Assembly: GCA_030144725.1 (NCBI GenBank)
Contig: JASKMD010000013.1
Location: 3,924,820 to 3,988,819 of the forward strand
Origin: Haematococcus lacustris
Taxonomy: Eukaryota; Chlorophyta; Chlorophyceae; Chlamydomonadales; Haematococcaceae
Length of the DNA stretch: 64,000 nucleotides
Direction: 5' to 3'
Positions 56,718 through 64,000 of this stretch are shown one piece after another (within the stretch, counting starts at the first letter, position 1; each line of letters starts with the position of its first letter). Position numbers and translations under genes: made by a program. The notes beneath the pieces are model-generated. The model ran no database searches, was not told the DNA's origin, and was given only the letters and a program-made list of their open reading frames with translations.

Positions 56718-57779
56718 TCTGGCGACGGACAGTGCTTGGCAGGGCCTCGATGCTTTGTGATGTTCCATGCATGCCACAGTAGTAACTCTCGCCATGCTGG
56801 AAGACCCAGAAGCGGTGACACCTACAAGACATGCGTGGCTGGACAAGACTAGACAGCTTCAACGCTTGGTTTATGCTGTATGACACCAGCTTTGTCACCA
56901 CACACGTTGAGCCTGCCCTGACACCATGCGCGACAGTAGTGGCCAGGCAGGTCAGTGTCGTATCTAAACTTGATGTTTCAGGTGTTCAGGCAGTGGCAGT
57001 AGACAGTGGATGGGAGGTTGCATGGGAAAGGGCATAGACAACCTGAGAAACGTGTTGTGTAAAACATGAGGGGTGGGGTGACTGTTCACTTGCTCTTCAT
57101 TCCGTTTCACATTTTAGTTTAGGCTAAGGCTAAGGCTAGGCTAAGGCTAGGCTAAGGCCAGCACAGCTTCTCTGCTGCTACAGTGCTGCCCCTTAGCTTT
57201 CCCGACCCCATTCACATTGCCATGGCCCGCCTCATCACCTTCACATTGGCATGGCCTGACCTGGTGCAGCCTGATGCAGGGCCCCACCTGCCTGCCGCAC
57301 AAGGCTCCAAGCTGCCCGGCCACACCTTTCCACTGTGGGTATGCTGCTGGGAGGTGCCTTGCCTACTTTTCGGGGTGCCTGGTCCGCTCTCTGCCCTCAT
57401 GCACAGCATGCCTGGAGCAGCAGGGTGAGACAGGGGGTGTGGGAGGGGCTTGCACTGCAGCCTGCCCACCTGCACCCTGCCAGCCCTACGCCCTGGACCC
57501 AGCTGGGCTGCACACCTGACCTTGCCCAGCGCCTGGTGGACCATGGCTCACCCTGGTGGCTCCATTACATGGCAAAGGCTACTCCATGTATCTGTACCAA
57601 CTCCGTTACCTACACACGCACTCTCCTGGGGATAAGTATGGGCCTTAGCAGCAGCACTGTCATGCAGCAGCCACAGCGTCACATGGGCCACATGGTGGAA
57701 GTTTGCTGCCAGCGCAGTCTAGATAACAGCATTGGCTCCACAGCACCAGGCCTGCACCCGCCTCAGGTCCCACAGCAGC
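56718..57779. other. Intergenic with a short GGCTAA-type repeat
   Basis: 57120-57160 has about six copies of CTAAGG/CTAGG-like units. No gene supported. Several open frames here lack recognisable domains. Confidence 0.45.
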
Positions 57780-58035
57780 AGCGCCCGCGCCCCTCTAGAC
57801 TCCTGGCAGCAGCTGGTGCAGCTATGCCTGCAGTGCAGCAGGTCGATTTCAGGTCTGTGGCAGGTGCTGCTTCCTTATTATGTGCGAGCCACTGCGGTTT
57901 ATGACTGGGCAGCCCTGGGCCAGGTGGCTGTCAGTGCTGCAGGGCGGCCGTTGCCTGCATGCTGCCTGGACATGAACAAGGTGTTCAACAACCCTTCTCA
58001 GCCGGGCCGCATCAAGGCTGTGTTTGATGCTCAGT
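57780..58035 (+). pseudogene. C-terminal relic of the F-box/LRR-like family
   Basis: Scattered over frames: LLAAAGAAMPAVQQVDFRSV (cf. the region before the family's terminal repeats), a piece like QPWARWL, and a remnant of the ending (QPGRIKAVFD for PGKLRVWF). Only the last 80 or so residues of the family are represented, with indels. Confidence 0.6.
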
Positions 58036-58750
58036 GCCAGTGGCTAGGGCTAGGTCACTGCACTGGCGCTGAGCATGATGGCGGTGCTGGAGCATGGCAG
58101 GCGCTAGTGAGCCAGCAGCCACCTGCAGCCAGGTCAGTGTGATGAGGCGTGCGGGATGGCAGGAAGGCAAGGCCGACAGTGTGCCTGCCATGACTGACTT
58201 GCATGCGCCACAGCCATGTATTAGTCACTGCGGCTTGCATGCAACATCACACTTCCTGCCATGCACTCACCTTCTACAATCTGACCTGGTGCTGGCTGAT
58301 TGATGACCAGTGTGTGTCAGGCTGGCAGGGTCAGGGTGGCCATGGAGTCATGAGCGCATGTGTTGCAGGGGCTGGGCTGCATTGTTGGAGCCAGCTGTCA
58401 GGGTCGGGGTGACCTGGGCTGATACCTGTACATCAGTCAAGGTGATGGGCTTGGTGTAGGGGGGGTGTAACAGGTGTTGTGCTGTACCATGCATCCTAGC
58501 TTGTCACACGACACGGCCTTATATGAAAGTGAGGGGTTTAAATCGGAGAGGACAGTGGAGATCTGGGCCAGCACTGGGAGGCAAGCTGGCCAACCATGTG
58601 TCTGAACTTGACAGGACAGTGTCAGCATGTGTGCACACTACACATGCGCCTCCCCAATCATTCTGCCCCACCCCTAGCAGCAGGCCCACCCAGGAGCACC
58701 CAGGTACAACAGCAGAGCCCCCCTGTGGTGGAACTCCCCTACATCAGCTA
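58036..58750. other. Intergenic, upstream of the Fanzor-like relic
   Basis: No independent gene supported. 58620-58750 may be non-conserved N-terminal coding sequence of the Fanzor-like relic. Confidence 0.4.
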
Positions 58751-58751
58751 G

Positions 58752-60000
58752 GCCCTAGCTGAACAGCGTCAGTATGTGAATGATTCAGCCACACAGATTG
58801 GTGTGGGCATCAACCCCAACATCACCCAGACAGTCAGTGCAGCCTCAGGGGTGTGGGACGAGACGTCAGGCCAGCTAGAATCAGACCAGCTGGTCTGGTG
58901 GAAGCTTGCCAAGGGCCAGGTGCGGCAGGCCAGTGGCCTAAACAATGCCCGCCTCAACACCCAACGGTGGCTAGCACCAATCCAGCCCCACCTCCAGCTC
59001 CTTGCAGCAGCCAGCTCAGCCGGCACCTCCCTGGAGGCTAACCGGCAGCACGTCACCACCACCCTGGCCACCTGGGATGCAGTGTGGGAGGTGTACCTGG
59101 ACCCCAAGTGGGCACAGCTGCAGCTCAGGCTGGAGCAGTCATACAAGGAGGTGAGGGTGGGTGGGTGGGCTGTGTATTGGGAGGTGGTGGGTGGGCATGA
59201 AGTGAAAGCGTAGTTGACACTGCCATGCCTAACCTGGTGCCGCTATGTCAGCCACCCTGTGTACCTTGCGTGCATGACTGCGGCTGAGGCTGGAGCAATT
59301 GTTTGAGAAGGTGACGGTGGGTGGGTGCGCTATGTATTGGGAGGTGGTGAGTGGGCATGGAAGTGAAAGAGTCCAGGGGCACAGACCAGCAGCAGGGCAG
59401 GCTGGTGCTGGTGGATGAGCACCGCACCAGCCGGGCCAGCTCAACAGTGAATGGCCAGCAGCCCTGTGAGGAGGAGCTGAACCATGAGCAGCCCACTCGG
59501 CGTGCAGGCTGGAAGCCCCCAGTAGAGCAGGGGGACCTCCGCCTGCTGCGCCCAGCCTGGAGCCAACAGCGTGATGAGTCAGTGCGGGGGCTGATGTGGT
59601 GCCTGGTAGTGGCCCCCCGCACCCTGCCATCAACCCCACAGCCAGCAGCCTCTGAGCCACAGCCCAGCACTCCCCCGCCAGCCAAGCGCAGCAAGCGCAC
59701 CAAGGCTGAGCAGGCAGCTGAGCCCACTCAGCCCACCAAGGGCACAGGCAAAGGCAAGGTCAAGGCTGCCAAAGCCAAACCATGTTCTCGGCCAGGCAGG
59801 GGGCTGGCCAGGCACTGCAATGCATCATTGCACATGCAGCGCATTGGGGAGAGCAGGTGGCGCCCACTGGAGCTGCGCTGTGGAGCTGTGCTGGAACAGT
59901 GGAGCTGTGCTGGTGGTTGGACCTCCAAGCGGCTGCAAGACCAGACATCCAGACCAGCAGCAGCAGCAGCAGCCTGGGACACAGTATTATGTGTCCCTAT
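58752..60000 (+). pseudogene. Fanzor/TnpB-like RuvC nuclease, decayed
   Basis: Exon 1 (about 58752-59149): QIGVGINPNITQTVSAASG, where RuvC-like nucleases have an Asp in '(G)(V/I)(D)PG'. Then a long helical region (WWKLAKGQVRQASGLNNARL, ATWDAVWEVYLDPKWAQL) ending at a GTGAGG donor. A duplicated mini-exon with donor lies at about 59285-59312. The last exon, from 59376, has GRLVLVDEHRTSRASS (like the 'VD..xTS' strand of TnpB), RGLMWC, a Lys/Ala-rich linker (PPAKRSKRTKAEQAAE) and ARHCNASLHMQRIG, where TnpB-type proteins have D-x-N-A-A-x-N. Both acidic positions are replaced (Asn at 58812, His at 59813), so the nuclease site is dead. Known: Fanzors are eukaryotic TnpB relatives found in green algae. 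The family assignment rests on motif recall, not a search. Confidence 0.5.
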
Positions 60001-60199
60001 CTTAGCTGTCATCAGCTTACCATCATTGCCATTACCAACTCTTAACTAAAGCACTAACGGTCAGGAAATAGTGTAGGTGGTAGGCTCTCATGCACCATGT
60101 CCATGTGCTTCAGGTATACTCCACACAGCACCTTGACACCATTTGAGTCCATCGAATGGAGGCCCCAGTGAGGGACGAGGGGGCTGTTACGTCATCCTG

Positions 60200-60475
60200 C
60201 ACCAGCTGCAGGCTCCCTTGTGCATTCATGCTGCTCCGGCAAGATGATGCAATGCCGGACCTGAATGGCATCCTGCAACACTTTCAGGGCTCCATGAGGA
60301 CTTAAGACCTGCTGTGATGAATACATGAAAGGCGAGGCTTTGTAGTTGTGTATCCAAGCTCAGCGGTGGTAGCCCCATCTGCCTCAGCCTCCTTATGTGC
60401 CCAGGCAGGCATGATTAAGGCAGCGCTGCACTCGTCAACCTAGGTAGGGGAGGGCTGGAGCAAAGGGTCTGGCAG
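60200..60475. repeat. Segment related to 43670-44060
   Basis: Shared order of blocks: 'gcaagatga.gcaatgccgg', 'gttgtgt.tccaag', 'gtcaacctaggt' and 'agggctggagcaa.ggg'. In both places it leads to an F-box/LRR-like start; here it is split by the transposon 60476-61855 and continues at 61856. Confidence 0.8.
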
Positions 60476-61855
60476 TCAGGCGCTCCCAACATGGGGTTGG
60501 TAACATGCATGCGATTACTCTCTCAGTACTTCATCTTTTTCGATAGCGTTTGTTACATCGGCAGCTGCACGTCAGTGCGCGTAATCTGACCATCAGCGAG
60601 GGCCATTGCATTCTTGGCTCGCGTACTGCCACATGTGCCCGCGAACAAATCACAGCGGCGAGACGGGTCCCCTTGGCACGGTGAGCCACATCGTTGTGAC
60701 CCCATCTACCTAGCGCAGTGAGCTGGTTGTGCACAAATGGAATGTCCGGTCAACACCCAACGCGATGCTTGCCGAGCGTGCAGGGCACCTTGACGGGGTG
60801 ATTAAAACATCTGGGCGTATTCGCTTTCGCCGAATACACCAAATGGGTCGGCGCACACTCAGGTGTCATCGGGTTACACACACCCTCCTCCACTGTGTCC
60901 TCCACTGTGTTGCACCCGCTGCACCCATAGGGAAAGCGATACGTAATGTTTGTTCTTGACTCTTTAACGAACCTCTTGAAACAAATTGCACATGAAACAG
61001 CTCAGGCCTCAATCAGTTTGACACTTTCAAAGTGACATCATGTTCTCCAGGCAGGTTCAAGGCCACGGCATGCAACGACCCACCATGCCCTCCCCCCCTC
61101 CACCCATCATTGCAGGAGCCCACCTCATCAAGCCTGCCCACCCCTTCCCAGCCCTTCTCCTAGCCCCCTTCCCAAGCCCACCCCCTCCTAGCCCACCCCT
61201 CCCAGCCCACCCCTCCCAGAGCACCACTGTAAGGTGGCAGTTAAGCTATGACACTTTGCACGCAGGTGGATGGCATGTATGGGAGCGTAACTCTCTGAGG
61301 AGCCGAGTCCAAACTCGGTCATGGTGTGGAGTTGTGTGACTGACTGCATGGCCCTGGCCCTGAGACCGGCTAAGGGAGTTATAGGTCACAGACCAAAGTG
61401 AGCTTTTGGCTTGTCTGAGTATGAGCGTTTGTAACACCATCCTAGAGGAGCTTAACCTAGTAAGTAGCATGCTATAAGTCAAAATGGTCGAGCTGTGGCA
61501 GTGCCCTCTAGGTATGGGAGGGAGGTGGGCTCATTGCCACAATGCCGCAGCCGTTTTCCCATCCGACTGCTGCTGCCGACGCGTATGCTTATGTAGAGCA
61601 GCCTAAGCGACGCGCGCGGTCGCAGCGATGACCGCATGCTCCGCAACTGCACAAATTTAGATCACTAACTTTGATGCTTTGCTGTGCACGGCATACTGAG
61701 TGCAAAACTATTCTGGATGGGTGAAAGGTAGCTGGCTGGGTTAGCTACATTGTGAATCATCTAGCATAATGTTTAGCGCAGTGAGCGAAAAGTTACAGCC
61801 GTCCAACTACCAGGGGTCAATTTCCTGCCATTTTTTGAATGTTGGGAGCGCCTGA
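60476..61855. mobile_element. Non-autonomous DNA transposon, 1380 bp, 7-bp target duplication
   Basis: Perfect 17-bp terminal inverted repeats (TCAGGCGCTCCCAACAT at 60476-60492; reverse complement at 61839-61855) flanked by CTGGCAG (60469-60475 and 61856-61862). The related locus at about 44037 carries one uninterrupted copy of this site (ACTGGCAGTTCATA), which supports the insertion. Inside there is no transposase, although 60530-60700 has weak similarity in reverse to 36360-36480. A 7-bp duplication would fit P- or Dada-like elements; the superfamily is unassigned. Confidence 0.85.
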
Positions 61856-61969
61856 CTGGCAGCTCAAATTCATTCGCATGTGAATGCTGCGGAATAGTCA
61901 AGCTTGCAAATCAAACGAGCTCGTCCGCTGCGGCCCTGTTTTAGGAACTAGTTTGCCATTGCAACTGCC

Positions 61970-63450
61970 ATGGTAAAGCGGTGCAGGCGTAGCGATGCAT
62001 CTGTCGATGGCGAGGCACCGTCAGCACTTCTTGGACCTCTTCTTCCCCTTCTTCCTGGCACCCCCTTGCTGGAACTGCCTGCTGCGCTGTTGGACGACGT
62101 CGCCCGCCGGGCCATACAGCTGGGTGCTGGAGGAGCCGTGTCTCGCACCTGTGGCGCGTTCTCTAAGACCAACCTGTTGCACGCCCCGGCTCTCTATATC
62201 CAGCTGGACAGCCAGCGCTGCGACCAGCAGCTCACACCACGCGTCGTCGCAGCCCTGCAAGCCAGGACATGCAAGCTGGCTCTGACTCTTGAGCGGCAGC
62301 CGGCACAAAGCAGCAGGCAGTACATAGCACTGCTGACCGAGGTTCTCAAGAAGCTAACCAGCTGTACAGCCGTGGAAGCCTGCAAGCTAGGAACCAGTAA
62401 GAGTCCCTGCCTCGGCCCTCATGAGACTCTGGGCTCCAGCCCCGACCTTGCTCAGCATTTGATGGGTAGCTTCCCAAGCCTGACCTCCCTGTCGCTCCAC
62501 AACTTCTCCATTCCCTGCAGTGATCTGGCCACCCTACTCTCCCACCCGCGGCTGTCCCTGCAGCTGCAGCAGTTGGACCTCAGCAGCACCACCATCCTGT
62601 GTCTGCCCAGGCTGCTGCAGGCGCTGCCTCGACTACACACCCTGCACCTGCCCGGCGCAACAGTCAGGGGCCAGGAGCAGCTGGACGCACTGTTGGCAGC
62701 CACCCAGCTTACCAGCCTCAAGCTTCACTCACTGAAGGCATTGAGCAGCTCACGTGCAGATGCACCCTGCAGCTGGCAGCGGCTGGAGCTGACCCACTGG
62801 ATCGACTGCACCACTGCAGCCTACCTGCCCTACCACTCCCTCACCCAGCCCCTGCTGCTGGGTTACCTCGGTGTTGACTTGTGGGACGACGGTGATGGCG
62901 ATGATGGTGATGATGGCGGTGATGCTAGCCTCTTGGTTGCAGCTGCAGTGCACAATCTGACACAGGCCTGCAAGGTTGCAGTAAGGATCAAGGGCTTGGA
63001 GTTGGACTGTTCCCGTCACTTAGCACTGGCGCCAATTGATGCATCATTGCCGCACTTCCAGGCTTTGCTGCAGCCACTGCACTACTGCGGCTTGCGAGAG
63101 GTGGTGTTCACTGGCGTGCAGGGCGTCAGTTCAGTTCAGTTCCCGCACTAGCTGCCCTGTGCCAAGGCTGCACTCGAGTTCAGTTCAGCATGTGCAGCCT
63201 GATGCCCTCCCTGAAGTTCTGGCGCCAGCTGGTGCAGCTCATGCCCACCGTCACTAATGTTGTGTTCCAGCACGTTGGGGATAGCACAAGCTCAGCTATG
63301 CACCAGTCGCTGCAGCTCATGGCTGAGCAGCCCTGGGCCCGGTGGCTGGACATTTGCATTGAGAAGCCATCAGCCTCCTATAGATTGCCAGCATGTTGGC
63401 GGGCCAGCCCCCTCACCCAGCCAGGCAAGCTCAGGGTGTGGTTTAAGTGA
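61970..63450 (+). pseudogene. F-box/LRR-like family member with internal deletion and frameshift
   Basis: Start MVKRCRRSDASVDG. F-box-like part (LPAALLDDVARRAIQLGAGG), QLDSQRCDQQLTPRVVAALQ and the first LRRs are normal. After LDLSSTTIL the sequence jumps in frame to LPRLLQALPRLHTL, losing about 90 residues present in relatives. Near 63130-63145 an extra 'ttcag' unit shifts the frame: the first frame stops at 63151, and the second (from about 63150) continues to PGKLRVWFK with TGA at 63448-63450. The acidic insert (DDGDGDDGDDGGD) is like that at 46647-48329. Possibly non-functional; a sequencing error could account only for the frameshift. Confidence 0.8.
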
Positions 63451-64000
63451 TGAGCGCATGAGTCATGAGTGTGTGCACCCCTGCCTGGAGCAGCAGCAGC
63501 AACACATGCTTTGCATGCAGACGCATGAGCGGCCCCAGCAATGTGTGCCAACAGCAGTGTGTGCCTTGCTGGTGGTGTGGAGGTCGGCATACATGTAATA
63601 CGTCAGCACTGGGCAGATCATATACGCCACACAAGAGTCCATCATTGGAGGGTGATGATGGTGATGGGCTGCAAAAGTGACCCGACCCTGACAGGAAGGT
63701 AAACATGCAGATTGATGTGTAAAGGGGGATGCTGGGTGCAGCCAGCCCAAGGAGGAAATGTCGAACAGATCTGTCTGGGTGTGCTTTGAGGGCCTGAGCG
63801 AGGCTTTGAGGGCCTGAGCGAGAGGTCACAATCCCACCAAAGGAGGGTTACAAGATATAGGGGTTTAAGGAAAAAGGGGTTTACATAAGAGGGATAAAAG
63901 TAGGGAGTCATACAAGAATACCTGTCTGGTGGGTCGGCGTGTTCGCAGCAATGACGACTGCAAGCTTCGAATGCCACTGCCACTATTCGCAGTCTGGCTA
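63451..64000. other. 3' flank of the last F-box/LRR-like copy
   Basis: 63460-63580 is similar to the 3' flank of the copy at 44177-45954. 63780-63820 holds a perfect 20-bp tandem duplication (unit 'gctttgagggcctgagcgag'). No gene supported. Confidence 0.6.

Noticed and set aside
57120..57165. Telomere-like repeat
   Set aside because: CTAAGG/CTAGG units are too few and do not match the TTTTAGGG telomere repeat of Volvocales.

Overview
The window looks like nuclear DNA of a green alga of the Volvocales. A Haematococcus-like genome is my inference and has not been tested. The grounds are GC-rich DNA, short genes cut by GT-AG introns with low-complexity introns, abundant Pro/Ala/Gln/Ser-rich coding sequence, very long GC-rich minisatellites, a Dualen/RandI-type LINE (a family described from Chlamydomonas), and a multi-copy F-box/LRR-like family. 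Two 500-base runs of N (448-947 and 50198-50697) are scaffold gaps.

Left part, about 1-28.3 kb, is a nest of transposable elements. Element A (+ strand, about 1049-11580) is a Dualen-like non-LTR retrotransposon. Its 3353-residue ORF is uninterrupted and carries 114-bp N-terminal repeats, a 2A-like NPGP site, two Josephin-like cysteine protease domains, an APE endonuclease, reverse transcriptase, a PHD finger, RNase H and a C-terminal PD-(D/E)xK (RLE) endonuclease. Every catalytic residue I looked for is present. It abuts a related copy in the opposite orientation (B/C, 20335-11581). That copy is split in its RT by a 1536-bp pogo/Tc1-mariner-like DNA transposon with 26-bp inverted repeats and a TA duplication. 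A third copy (D, about 25.9-20.77 kb, - strand) keeps the 5' end: a 1247-residue ORF1 with a signal-anchor-like start, one in-frame TAA, then the 2A site and protease domains. A short fourth fragment lies at 25983-26306. A non-autonomous hAT element (26840-28331, 8-bp duplication) follows and contains a nested 826-bp element.

Middle part, 28.3-48.4 kb, holds host genes mixed with their broken copies. A multi-exon G-patch protein gene lies at 41328-37129 (-), and a partial duplicate of its 3' end lies at 30105-29137. The last exon of an M16 (insulysin/nardilysin) peptidase is at 30716-30934 (+). F-box/LRR-like family members are at 33346-31620 (-, broken), 44177-45954 (+, broken) and 46647-48329 (+, intact).

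Right part, 48.4-64 kb, has a large 8-bp and 16-bp minisatellite block around the second gap and the first exons of a nardilysin-like M16 peptidase (-, with two nonsense codons). It also has a second 8-bp array between duplicated flanks, an intact F-box/LRR-like gene (54939-56717), and relics of the same family. A decayed gene at about 58.75-60.0 kb resembles a Fanzor/TnpB-type RuvC nuclease. A 1380-bp DNA transposon with a 7-bp duplication (60476-61855) lies just upstream of the last F-box/LRR-like copy (61970-63450, frameshifted).

The strongest candidates for something new are the multi-domain retroelement polyprotein (2A, twin deubiquitinase-like domains, two endonucleases and a chromatin-reader-like finger) and the Fanzor-like relic.
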